Assembly (NCBI GenBank): GCA_029582155.1
Contig: CM055908.1
Location: 25,110,757 to 25,174,756, forward strand
DNA length: 64,000 nt
Origin: Panopea generosa
Taxonomy: Eukaryota > Mollusca > Bivalvia > Adapedonta > Hiatellidae
Direction: 5' to 3'
Part shown: one piece after another, positions 12,963-26,400 of the stretch
Layout of the letters: every line of letters begins with the position of its first letter
Position numbering within the stretch: the stretch's first letter is position 1
Notes under the pieces: generated by a model
What the model saw: only the letters and a program-made list of their open reading frames with translations
Told to the model about the DNA's origin: nothing
Databases searched by the model: none
Made by a program: the position numbers and the translations under genes

Positions 12963-13392
12963 GGTAGGTGTACATACTGAACAGAGATTTTTTATACATA
13001 ATCATGGCCTTTGCTTTTCTCATCATATTTGGTAATGCAGTAGAAACAATAATATGTAAGTTTCACTTCTATCATTTGGGTCTCTGTATGAATGACAAGC
13101 TTTCAAACTTTTTTTAGAATAAAGAAAAGGCTTAAGCCTTTAAACTTTTGGCTAACTGGCTTAAGGGAAACAACTCACATAAATAATTTAAATAGTTACC
13201 ATTGAAATAGTTATCGTTACTGTATATATTATATGGGACGGGGGACCAGTCTAAACTTAGTTGGTCCTGATCATTTGCAACGCTTGCTTTCCTCAAAGAA
13301 AACGTAAGAAAAGCAAGCATCGCAATTGATCAAGACGAATCTATTGGTGGAAGGCAGGAAACCAATTCGGTACCGTTTCGCGATACCCAAAG
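12963..13392. other. EVC upstream flank
   Basis: No exon recognised. An ATTGG (inverted CCAAT) lies at about 13342, roughly 90 bp upstream of the proposed start. A short - strand open frame (13320-13132) with a hydrophobic N-terminus was considered as a divergent EVC2 first exon but has no supporting downstream exons. Confidence 0.3.
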
Positions 13393-13491
13393 TATATATA
13401 GTTAAGGGAATCTGAAAACCGACCTTCACAACATACCAACACGTCTAAACAAATATGGCGGATAACTGAAAGCTGTCTGTCTTGTAACCGG
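13393..13491 (+). promoter_or_regulatory. EVC: Possible EVC core promoter and 5' UTR exon
   Basis: A TATATATA run at 13393-13400 lies about 30 bp upstream of a plausible start around 13425-13435. It is followed by an AATATGGCGGAT motif near 13453, which resembles the YY1 site (ATGGCGG) common just downstream of animal transcription starts. A GTATGT donor follows 13491 and would splice to the acceptor ending at 14218, which places the ATG 24 nt into the next exon. The ATG inside the YY1-like motif opens an upstream reading frame of four codons ending in TGA (13455-13469). Inference only; no expression evidence is available here. Confidence 0.35.
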
Positions 13492-14218
13492 GTATGTTTC
13501 CCATTTCTATTTGCTTATGAAGCAGCAAAGTGTCACCGATGCTTTTAAGTGTGTAATGTTATTTGCCATGCTGCGTTGCCAATGTGCGTTGGCAGTGTGT
13601 ATTGTGAAGTTGAAGCGACAATGTGTTATGCCTAAATATTTTGCGAATTCCTATGACCGTTGCTTACCAAAGCTTAAGCATTCTTCAATGATGGAAAAAT
13701 ATTTATATACAATAACACATTTCATTTATGTGTTGTAACCTTGAGAATGCTTTGATCAAGATTTATAGGACTGACCAAGGACTAATATAGAAAGAAACCT
13801 GTATCTCCTGACTAAATGTTGAGAGCATGCAAAGATTAATTATTTTGCAAACCATCTTCACAATTCACAGGCAACTTACATCTTGTAAATAAAATGTAAG
13901 TTGTAAGTTCTCTCTTCTTATATAAATGTTTTACTGCCATCTTGATTGTTTTATGTAAATAATTTGTTGTTTAACATTGTCATCTTGAGGAAAAGAAAGA
14001 TATATAAATTTAAAATGAAATTTTCCCAATTTCAATGAAAATGTCACTAAATTTCCCAATTCCAAGGGTATGGGTCATCATCCCAAAATGATGAGAAGAA
14101 AAACAACAACACTGCATTCATTTAGCATTATATCATGTATATAATTAATCATAAACCTGCATTGATTTGAAGTGTTATTTTTTGTTGGTATCATAACTTT
14201 CACTGATTATATTTGTAG

Positions 14219-14413
14219 GTCGGCTAAGACTGTGTTATCATAATGTCAATGTGGAGTGACTACTGCCTTCATGTACACTGGGAAGAGAACACCGATGAAT
14301 TTACTGTTGATAAGGCTTGGATTGCGGGCGCATTCTTTCTAGGTCTTGTCATTGGAGGTGGCATTACCTTTCTGCTTGTACCAATCTGTTTAAGAGATTG
14401 GGAGAAGAAAAAG
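14219..14413 (+). CDS. EVC: EVC coding exon 1: start codon and membrane anchor
   Basis: The acceptor TTTGTAG ends at 14218, the ATG is at 14243, and the donor GTGTAG follows 14413 (phase 0). It encodes residues 1-57. Residues 26-50 are an uninterrupted hydrophobic helix rich in Gly, Leu and Ile, followed by a basic RDWEKKK stop-transfer end. This suits a protein with its bulk in the cytoplasm, as in vertebrate EVC. There is no obvious cleavable signal peptide. Confidence 0.75.
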
Positions 14414-17400
14414 GTGTAGTATTTATTTCATGCAAACAGAACCTTCCTTTTCGTTTGTCTTCTTTGATCCCTCAGGTTGTCTCAAATTTAAAAGTAACAA
14501 TTTTTTATGTGTGTTTTTTTGTTGTGGGATGTTAGTCACACAGTTTTATTAAAATTCACAAAAATTTTTTTGTCCCAAATGTAAATGATTTCATACATAT
14601 TAAGCATTGAACAGAAATGTAATCCCACCAAAAATGTGAATATACAATTTTACAGTATAGACTTTTATAATTTATATTAAAGTTTGATATTTTAATTTTT
14701 GTATGAAGTATATTTTTCCGAAACCAAAGGTCACGCAGCTTTTCAAATTATCTTTACCCCCAGCATTATGCCAAAGTCATAGCCTAGCTGCTCTGCTCTT
14801 GGCGTCATAAATCTTTGAAGCGTTGGTCACCACCAAAATTATCATATGTGACAGGAACTACTTTTTATTCATGTTTTTAATATAAGCAAGAAGAAACAAA
14901 TCAAATACTGAAAATATATTGTGGGCATTGTAGTGTCATTTTCAAAAAAGGTTGCATAAAATAAACCAAATGCTGCACTAATATCAATCAAATTAGGAAG
15001 GTGTATCAGTATTCATTAAAGACCGGCTATCAGTACTTCCAAGATTTTGTTTTTTAAAGAGGGACGTTGACCATATTTTTGGCCAGATTTTCGTTTTATT
15101 TGATAGTGTTATGAATTTTATCAAACAATTACTGAATTACTGGAGAGGTGTTTTTAAAAAAAATAGGTAAAAGAAAGTTTGGTTAAAAAAAAGGAGAAAT
15201 AATTTATTATGGATGGAACATAAAAGTCAAATTCGGTAACTTCTCTTATTTTGAGAAATTAAGATCTCCTCATAGCGATAATTTTATGGTTTACAATGTT
15301 GGGTTTTGTCAAGGATATCTCATTTTCCAGTTTTTTGTACCATATAGAACTAATTTTACATCTTTAAAGCAATCATTGTAAAATATATAATCATAAATTC
15401 AGTTAAAGTAATTATTCAATGTGTTTGGTATGCAAGAAAAATGGCTTTTTGGGTTACGACCCTTATGAAAACTTTGTCTCGAGGGATAACTGTTTTGAGG
15501 GAACAAAACTTTGCCGCAAAAAATGTTGTCCCTGAGGACAGAGTTTTCAATCGGATTTTCAAACCCATGTCAGATTTTTATATTGTGTAAATATGGCCAA
15601 ATATAAATATGGCCCAGTGTAAATGTGGTCAAATGTAAATATGGCTCAGTATAAATATGGTAAAATGTAAATATTGCCCAGTGTAAATATGGTCCTATTT
15701 AATATGGCCCAATGTAAATATGGCCCAGTGTAAATATGACCCAATGTAAATATGGCCCAATGTAAATATGATCCAGTGTAAATATGGTTGTCAATATGGT
15801 CCAATGTAAATATGGCTCAGTGTAAATATGACCCAATGTAAATATGATCCAATGTAAATATGGTCCAAATATAAATATGGTCCAATGTAAATATTGTATA
15901 ATGTAAATATCGCCCATTGTAAATATGTTTGTAAATATGGCCCAGTGTAAATAATGTCGAATGTAAATATGGCCCAGTGTAAATATGGTCCAATGTAAAT
16001 ATGGCCCAGTGTAAATATGATCCAATGTAAATATGGCCCAGTGCAAATATGGTCAAATGTAAATATGACCCAATGTCAATATGGTCAAATATAAATATGG
16101 CCCAATGTAAATATGGCCCAGTGTAAATATTGCCCAATGTCAATATGGCCCAATGTAAATATGGTCAAATGTAAATATGACCCAGTGTAAATATGGCTCA
16201 GTGTAAATATGGTCCAATGTAAATATGGCCCAGTGTAAATATGGTCCAATGTAAATATGGTCAAATGTAAATATGACCAAATGTAAATATGGCCCAATGT
16301 AAATATAGTCCAATGTAAATATGGTCAAATGTAAATATGGCCCAATGTAAATATGGTCAAATATAAATATGGGCAAATGTAAATATGGGCAAATGTAAAT
16401 ATGGCCCAATGTAAATATGACCCAATGTTAATATGGTCAAATGTAAATATGGCCCAGTGTAAATATGGTCAAATATAAATATGGCCAAATGTAAATATGG
16501 TCAAGTGTAAATATGGTCAAATGTAAATATGGCCCAGTGTAAATATGATCAAATGTAAATATGGCCCAGTATAAATATGGTCAAATGTAAATATGGCTCA
16601 GTGTAAATATGGTCCAATGTAAATATGGCTCAGTGTAAATATGGTCCAAGTAAATATGGCTCAGTGTTAAAATGGCCCAATGAATTTGTTCACTGCGTTG
16701 ACATCATACTAGTGAATTATTTTCAAATATTGGTATTAGAAGTATATAAAGGATAAAACATGTATAAGGATATAGCAAAACAACAAATATTGAATGTGAT
16801 AGTCAGAAGAATATTTCTGAATTATTTTAAGTTGATAAATTATTCTGTTTCAGAGGTTTTGCCATGTTAAGGTATAGACATGTCTTGTTTGTTTTTATTT
16901 CTTTTCTTTTTTTTTCCAGTTAATTTTGAAACCTTATTTTTCAAATTAATGGAATCAGTGTCTAATATGAATGCAGTTTTAATTGCAAATTTTTAAGCAC
17001 CATTTTCAGTTAATGTAAATATTAAACAAAGATTTTAAGTTGTGCCAGAAACCATTTCCACAGGCAATGTCTAGTTTACACAGTGCATGGCACTTTTGAA
17101 CAAGGAGGGATGTTATTTCACTGAATTTCTTGAATTGAATTTGGCCCTATGAGTGGATATGATATTTTAGGGAATGTGCAAGTGTTTGGATAAGATTTGA
17201 TTAAATTAAAGGTCTACATGTGTGTTTTACGTCATTCGTGTATACCACAGAACCAAATACTTGTAGATTATCCTGCACTCCAAAAATTAAAACACCTTGG
17301 TGGGATCTTCCATATGGGCAATCAGTGGCAATGGTGAATAAAACAGATACCAGGGCTTTTCTACTGTAAATTGGGAAGAGGCACTAGCCTATGAGATTGA

Positions 17401-20400
17401 AAAAAAAACAACAGCGCAATTGAGGAGAAATTGTTTTTTTCTTTAAAGCTTTAGCAAGGTGAAAAAAAAGTATAACATCGTTAAGATCATGTACTAACAC
17501 TTAATTATCAGATATTACAATAATATTTTATATCCCGTCGAATTAGTGAAATATAGGCCTCTGTTAAACATTTACTCCATATATACATGTTTTCTCGCAC
17601 CAATCACAGAAGGCCTTTGAAAACAGTGCAGGAAGAGTTCAGATTGTTCGTAACGAACAATCTGAACACTTCCTGCACTGTTTTCCACTCTGTCAGTTAA
17701 TTTAAACATAATTCACCCAGTAATTAAAAAGCCTTCTATATTAGGTCTCCAAAGGCGTCTATATAAAGTAAAGGGTTTATAATTTTAAAAAGCCCTGGAT
17801 ACTTATGAATCTAAGTAAAAAGCATCTTGCATTTAACAAAAGTTGGCAGGTGTTAAGTATGAACACTGCGGTGCTAGTTTACCATATATGGAGTAACAGT
17901 CCACTGTCTGGAAATATATTCTGCTATTTCTTATTTTTGTGGCCTTGGTTCAAACTGTTTATTACATTGTAAAACACTTCTCTGTAATTATTTTGTTTCC
18001 CCTGTATGTATTTAACTCTGTATATTATGTTCTTTCCTTATAATATTATGTTGTCTCCATATATGAGAGAACATTTTATTTTAGTTTTCATTTCCACTTG
18101 TTAGTACCAGGGCCCTGAGTCACTAAACCTGTCAAATTGAGATTTTTCTCAACTGAAATGTTATAGCTTTTTTGAACTTTACTTGAACCCTTTACTCCAT
18201 AGATACGCGTTTTCCTGCACCAATCACAGAAGGTATTTGAAAACACTGCAGGAAGAGTTCAGATTGCTCGTAATGAGCAATCTGAACACTTCCTGCATTG
18301 TTTTCCACTCTGTCAGTTAATATAAACATAATTCACCCAATAATTCAAATGCCTTCTATATATTAGTTGTCCAAAGGCGTCTATATTAGATGTGTCAAAA
18401 GGCGTTTACATTAGAGCCATCCAAAGGCGTCTACATTAGAGGTGTCCAAAGGGGTCTACATTAGAGCCATCCAAAGGCGTCTACATTAGAGGTGTCCAAA
18501 GGCGTCTATATGAAGTAAAGGGTTAATCACTTTGTGTGTTATCCTTTATTAATGAGTAAAGATGTGTGCAGACTTACATTCTGTGTGGTCATTAAATTTG
18601 TAATGAATTCCAGTTTTTTATTTAGCCCTTTACTTCATATAGATGACTTTGGACACCTAATATAGATGCCTTTGGACACCTAATATAGAAGGCTTTTGAA
18701 TTATTGGTTGAATTATGATTATATTAACTGACAGAGTGGAAAACAGTGTAGGAAGTGTTCAGATTGAGAGCAATCTAGTGTTACAAGCAATCTGAATTCT
18801 TCCTGCACTGTTTTCAAAGGCTTCCTGTGATTGGTGCGAGAAAACGCGTATCTATGGAGTAAAGGGTCAAAGAAATTAAAATTTTTGAGTTGAAAAAAAT
18901 CTCAGGTTGAGATGTTTAATGAAACAGCAGCCACTATTCTTAGATTACATCTTTTAGGTCTTATATTAAATTAAGTGACATTGTTTTGTACTGGCTCATG
19001 CCATGTATTTTTTTTAAATAAATTTAGAATTTTCACATTAGGTTCACAGTGTATTTTAACATTTTTCATCAACTTTGTTGTATTTATTTTGCATGAACTC
19101 ACATTTCAAATGAAGAGTATCTGATGGATTTGATATAATACAGAGTATAATATTATGTTGCATTTTGATTAGTGTTGAAGATCATTGACTTTCCTTCATG
19201 CATTTCTGCAAAAATACCAATATCAGAATTACCAATTTCACCATTAGAGAAATTGGATAAATATAAATATCTAATTATTAATCTAATTTGCCATTCTGAT
19301 TTACATCTATCTTAGTATATAATAAATGTTTTTGAAGTAAATAATTCATTATTTTCATTTCAAAGTGTTTCGTATGACAAAGTGTTGTGTATATTGACAC
19401 ATTATTGTGTATGACAAAGTGTTGTGTATACTGACACATTATTGTGTATGACAAAGTGTTGTGTATACTGACACATTATTGTGTATGACAAAGTGTTGTG
19501 TATATTGGCACATTATTGTGTATGACAAAGTGTTGTGTATACTGACACATTTTTGTGTATGACTGACACAATGTTACATTATCGACACAGAGACACACAT
19601 ACTGACACATTATTGTGTATGACTGACACAATGTTACATATATTGACACAGAGACACGCATATGACATAGTGTTGTGTATGACAAAGTGTTGTGTGTATT
19701 GGTACATTATTGTGTATGACAAAGTGTTGTGTATACTGACACATTTTTGTGTATGACTGACACAATGTTACATATATCGACACAGAGACACACATACTGA
19801 CACATTATTGTGTATGACTGACACAATGTTACATTTATCGAAACAGAGACACCGTGAGTGACATACTGACACATTTTTGTGTATGACTGACACAATGTTA
19901 CATATATCGACACAGAGACACACATACTGACACATTGTTGTGTATGACTGACACATTGATACATATATTGACACAGAGACACACATACTGACACATTATT
20001 GTGTATGACAAAGTGTTGTGTATACTGACACATTATTGTGTATGACTGACACAATGTTACATACATTACAGAGACAAGATGATGAGGAGACCATGTTGGT
20101 GGAGTTGGAGAGAGAGAACACCATGACTGCCACACAAGGTGTCAACAAGGTAGGATGAGAAACAGTCCCAGCTTCATAAACCCATACATACAATTAAGGA
20201 TATTTTGTAACTGTTCATGGAAAATGCCCGTGCAAAAATGTCCTGTGCAGAGGGTTTATGTAATCTTTGCTCATTACATGTAAGGTCATATATCATGTCC
20301 AATTCAGCAATCCAGGGGCTTTACAGAACTTTTCCAGATATCTTCATGAAATTTTGTTTATATGTTAACCTAGTGGCCTGGTTCAATATTCTTCTGTTAC

Positions 20401-23400
20401 AAGGGAAGTAACTCCAAAATTATTCAAGGTATCATCACAAAACTTTGCACACATATCAACCTCATTTTTAGTAGTGCCTTTTAGTATGAGGGAGTTTTCA
20501 TTATTGTTCTGTTACTACGCAAACAATTAGCCGAAAATACAAAATTTGCTGTTTTCAGATCAAAACTGTTCAAGGTAAATGTCATGAAATTTTGAATACA
20601 ATTATGTCTACCTCTAGCCTGATTAAATAAGGCATGGATGGACAGTTATTTTGATATCTACTGGTAATCTGCTATCCATAACTACATCTTGGAAGACGCA
20701 AAATATAAAAGATTTAAAAAGGCTCCTTAGAGACATGAAATATGACATACTAATCCACCTTATGGTGAAATATTGTTTATATGATGTAGCCTTTTGGTAT
20801 AAGAGAGTTTTTATTTCAATTTATTTTCTGTTGTCATGGAAACAAATAGCCAATATTACAAAATTCTCTTAGCTTTAAAACTGTTCATGGTAATTTCACG
20901 AAACTGCACACATGTCCAAGTGGTCAATCGGTGCCTTTTACTATGAGTGAATTTTCATTTTCAATATTTGTCTTGTTATCATGGAAACTATTAGTCAAAA
21001 TTCTCCCTTTCCGGAGCATGACTCCAAAACCTAGTTGTTGACCATAGTATTAACTTGCTGTGAAGGAGTTTTCATTTTCAAGATTTAGAATTCAGAATTT
21101 TTGAGTAAAATACCCTGTGGCGGGGAATATTGACTTCGTCTTATTTTACACTTGTAACACCGGCATCATGAAATTGATTAATTGATTGATTGATTGAATA
21201 TTTAGCGTCATTTCTATGCCACCGAGGGCTCACAGACGATCAGTTAACCTAACCACTGTTTCCTGGGATTAACCAGTACTCGAACACACCCCGTCTCCGT
21301 AAGTAACTGATAACTTTCCCACTTGAATCAGTGGTGAGAGACAAATGATAATTGGACACAATGTCTTATATCAATCATCACAGAGACTGTTGCCGGGCGG
21401 GGGATTCGAACTCACGACCCCTGGATTGATAGTCAGACGCGTAACCGGCTGAGCTAATCGGGCCCGGCTAGGCATCATGAAAACAAGCTAACCTATACAG
21501 AGTATAATTTACAGAAGTTAGTGATCTGTTAACACACACTTGATTTTATCTTTCTTCACAATGTTAAACAGCCTACAATGTTTACATTTGCAATGACTAT
21601 TTATTTTCCCTTGTGTCAACAGTGGTGGTGTGATAGTAAAGTGTCCACTGCTGATGTGGCAGGTTGTGGGTTCAGTCCCCAGCTGGGTCATACCAAAGAC
21701 TTGAAAAATGATATTAGAATCTTCATTGGTTGATGCTCAGCATTTATAGGATAGTTGTAGGTCTGTTTGGCCGGGGCATCATACCATGTATTTGTGGCAT
21801 AGCAGTGCTTAGAATAATTTATGTTAGTAAATAATATATAGCATTATGCTCAAATCGTACTACTATTGGTATACATCTACGTAATGTTGATTGATGGAAT
21901 ATTGATTGAATATTTAGCATCATTTTTATGCCATCGAGGGCTCACAGACGATAAGTTAACCTAACCACTGTTTCCTGGGATCCTGGAAGGTTAACCAGTA
22001 CTCGAGCACACCCCAGCTCTGCAAGTAACAGATAACTTTCCCACTTGAATCAGTGGTGAGAAACGAATGATAATGAGATGAAATGTCGTATATCAACCAT
22101 CACAGATATTGTTGCCAGGCGGGGATTCAGACTCATGACCCCTGGATTGATAGCCAGATGAGTTAACGACTGAGCTAATCAGGCCTGTAATAATCAAAGA
22201 CAAACAATTAAGTGATTAAGAGTATAGAATAACAAATCTTATATCAGAACATCATGAAATCCACATGCACTGTGGTCATAACATAGTTTTATGATTCCAT
22301 TGTTTTTTTTACTACTGTTGCTATTAATAATTGTAAATTATATTTTGATGATATTTATCTAATACATGTATATATTGTTTTACTTCAGAAGAACAATGGT
22401 GACAAGGAATTCGGTGATGATCAACCTAAAAAATCCAAACTGAAAGCCATAGGATCGTTTTTTAGCAGAAAAGGTAAAAATACAACATCAACATCCACGG
22501 ATACACCAAAACAGACAGGGTGGGTAAGCTCGGAGAATGACGGAAATAAACCTGAACTTCCAGAAACTTCTTCTGTTGGTATGGTAACAGTCCTTACCAA
22601 ACAAACGAGGTATTATTTTGATTTACATAAATGATTTACTTATCAAAGATTCCTTCTAGGTAGAAGAACTGTAGGCATAGTGCCAAGATTTAAAAGTGAG
22701 AAATTAAAAGAGCAAAAGAACAGTGCTTCTACTCAAATGCAATCTTCCTCCCACTATGAAACTGGACTGAGCTAACAGACAAACGGTTAACCTAACCACT
22801 TTTTTGAGTAATTGAGTACACCCATCTCAGCAAGTATTTGCGTAATGTTCCCACTTGAATCAGTGAAGAGAGATGAATGATATTGAGATGCAACGTCATA
22901 TATCAATCACAGATACTGCAACTGGGCTGGGATTCTAACCCATGACCCCTGGATTGATAGTCAAATGTGCTACCAAATGAGCTAATTGGGTCTGACAATG
23001 AACAAACCAATGAAGCATCAAAATATATTTGCTCTACATGTACATGTATATAGATATCCGACGATTCCTTGTCCTAACTGAGATGTGAATAGGAACATCA
23101 CTAGCTCTGCTTTTATTGCAATATTTGTGATAAGAAGTTACATAAGTGTTCACTAAAACCACAGTAAATGTGTGACATATTTCCCGGTGTTTCAGCGGTG
23201 ATGCTGATGCAGAGATGACAAGACAGGACATGGACGAGGTTAGAGCGATGGATATAAAACAGAAACAGGCAAAGGATGATGTAAGTGTTGAGGCTTTTAT
23301 TTACTAATACATACAATGAAGCATGTGCAGGGACAAATCCAGCACATCGGCCTGCTCAGGGGAATATATATATATATATAATATATATAACATAAGACCT

Positions 23401-26400
23401 TTTAAAAATGTATTTTTGCATTACTTCACCCTTTACTCCATAGATACCCGTTTTCCTGCACCAGTCACAGAAGGCCTTTGAAAACAGTGCAGGAAGAGTT
23501 CAGATTGCTCGTGCCGAGCAATCTGAACACTTTCTGCACTGTTTTCCACTCTAATATAAACATAATTCACCCATTGCTGATATGTGGTGAATTAATGCTT
23601 TCAATTTGGAAGAGTCCAAGAAAATGCTCATGGAGCAAAGGGTTAAAAGTACAATATGTAAAAATATTATTGGGGAAAATATCACATGTACAATTGGGAG
23701 GGGTGGAGGGGGAGACTGGATGTAAAAAATCATCTTTCCTTGAAGAGCTTTTTTGTTTAACTTTTTTTTTAATCAAGACTTTTATTTCTTAGATGATGCT
23801 GAAGATGTTGAAGATAAAGCTACGGAAAATGAAGGCAAAAGGTCAGGGTCATGACCCATATCTTGCTGACTTCACACAGAAGATAATTGACAACAGAAGA
23901 GGAAATGATGAAATAATAAACCAGGAAGGACAGGAAGGGCAAGCGGTACGCAGAAGTTATTCTTAGTTTCACTGACGTTTCTAATCCTAAAATCCTTTAT
24001 TAGGCCATTATAAATTATTTGCTAGATTATCTTCCCTGCCCACCCCCTAATTTTCATGTCACCCTGACCCTTTTTATTTTCATAAAAATAAAATTGAAAA
24101 AAAAAATAAAAAAATTGTTTGGGTAAAAAAACATCAGAAATTTTAAAAATTAAAAATAAAATATAAAATCCTTCCGCTCTCCACGTTTTTAAGAAAAATT
24201 TGGATGATAATCTAGCAATTAATTTATAATGGCATTAAGGATGTTGGCTAGGAAGTTCTCAGATTTTATATCTTAAATTAAAGTTGTCTTTCTTTTAAGA
24301 AAACCACTATCTTTGTTACAATATGGATATGGATCCATTGAAAGATTTTAGCCACAAACATGTCCATTTCTTTTGACAACTTTAAGCATCATTTTGTTAT
24401 CATGAAACATAGTGGGTTCGATCCTCAGCTATGGCTATGTGTGGTATCCTTGAGCAAGACACTTTTTCCGCATATGCTTTGTACTGGTCCTACCCAGGAA
24501 GACTTTGAGCGTGATTTGTCTAAGTTGTAAGAACTTGTTTCACAATCGAAGTAAACTAAATAAGTTTAAACTCGTAGTGGGTAGTGCGAGGTACATGTAA
24601 CTTTAGGCAGATTAAATATATTTTCATATAGAAAATCAGGAAAAATTGTCAATTGTCAAATGTGATTATATATTAAACGAAAAGTGGTGCACATTTTCTC
24701 AGTTTGCGGAAAGTAAATGGCTTCAACAAAATTTGCTAAGTTGTTGTTTTAAGTTCTGATGTGTATAAGATATGCAATTGTCACTTCATATTTCAGGAAT
24801 TGAAGAAAAAACATGGCAAGAATGCTGCTGCTTTAGAAAGTGAGCTTGATAACCTGCAAATACGCCTGGACGCAAAACGGGTATGAGCCAGCTTACAGTC
24901 GCATGACATTAATATGTGCCAATAATGGTATTGTGTCATGAATTGATTACAATCAAACTTGCTTTTGAATGAATATCAAAATATCAGCTACAATACCAGT
25001 CCAAAGTTATATTATCGGACACTGAAGAATGAGCCGTTTTTAACATGTTTTACTTAAAAAAAAAGTAAACTGATAAAATTATTTTTAACAAATACATACA
25101 GCAACTACATTAATTATTAATATCATTTTATTACTTACAATGGAAAAAAATATACTTGTGAAGAATAAATTACCCCATCCATTTATGAACTTCATATTAT
25201 TAGCTTTTATTATTTTGTATGTGTCTACTATAAAGTTGTCCTAGATCTCTTGACCTTTATTAATGAAGTAATATATATACCAGTGTTGTACTTGGCAGAA
25301 TAGCGACACTTGTTTGCATAAAAGTTCATAGTAAATTTTTTAATTTCATGACTTTTAATATATTCAGATGATATTAATCTGTCCGAATATTCATTGCTTA
25401 GTTATAGGTGAGATTCTTTATTTCCAAATGTTTAAGTTGTATGTAAAATGTTTGTATAATAGAGAAACAAAGATTTGCCGTTTAGTAAAAAAAAAAAAAA
25501 AGAATTATAAAGCAAGATTAAAAAAAAGTTCTAGTTTTACAGTTTGTTAGTGTTTTATGTGTCGCAGTTTGTTAGTCAAAGAGTTGTGTATCACAATTTG
25601 TTAGTCAAAGAATTGTGTATCACAGTTTATTAGTCTGTGCTAAGATCTAGTTGTTTGTGATTCTGGAACTTTTGATCAGAAAGAGCTTCTCTTTGTAATC
25701 GGAGTATCGGTATACTGAATTGAATTTAAAGTCTCATTTATGTGATATTTTGATGTTGAACATTAAGGGCTTTTCAGTGTAGCTGGTATTTCACTGCCAT
25801 GTTATTTTTATTTTCCCAGAGACAAATGGACAAAGAAGAATTGGAGAACGTTAGGACGGAGCTTCTCAGGACCTCTGGATTGACGGAGTCCGAGGTAATA
25901 CCATTAATTGTAAGGCCATTCGTAAAAAAAACAAACTTGTTTGCTACACTCCTTCCTACTTGCTCAAACTGCTTTTCAAAGCTTTTAATTTTTATTTTCA
26001 CAAGTTCTGTCCATTTTTCTGTAAAATGACTATGCAAAATTAAAATCTGGCCTAAAACATTTTTTAGCTACTTACCTACCTACATGAAAACTACTGGTTC
26101 GGAGCACAGCAAACAAACATTTTTTTAAGAATGGCCTAAAAAAAATTGTAATAAAAGTGTTGGTGAGCAAACTCAAACTACGCAGATATCTTGCACGGAT
26201 GTATGTTTTTCTTTTCTTTTTAAAACTTTTATTTATTTAACATATTACATACTACATGTATTTTCTACAGATTATTTATGACAAAAAAAAAAGTGTCAAA
26301 TACTGGGAAAAAGACATTTTTAGACCATTTGTTTCTAATTAAAAGTCACGAAGGAGCTTCAGAACATCCCATTGTGTAATTTGTCTGTATATAGATTCTT

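Noticed and set aside
13132-13320. - strand frame with hydrophobic start, as a divergent EVC2 first exon
   Set aside because: No EVC2-like sequence, no clear donor, and no further exons upstream.
15699-16409. Overlapping - strand frames rich in HIYTGPYLHW
   Set aside because: Translation of the 16-bp array in successive frames.
22524-22530. GTAAGC as donor of EVC exon 3
   Set aside because: It would leave phase 0, which does not fit exon 4 (needs two carried bases); GTATTA at 22610 fits.
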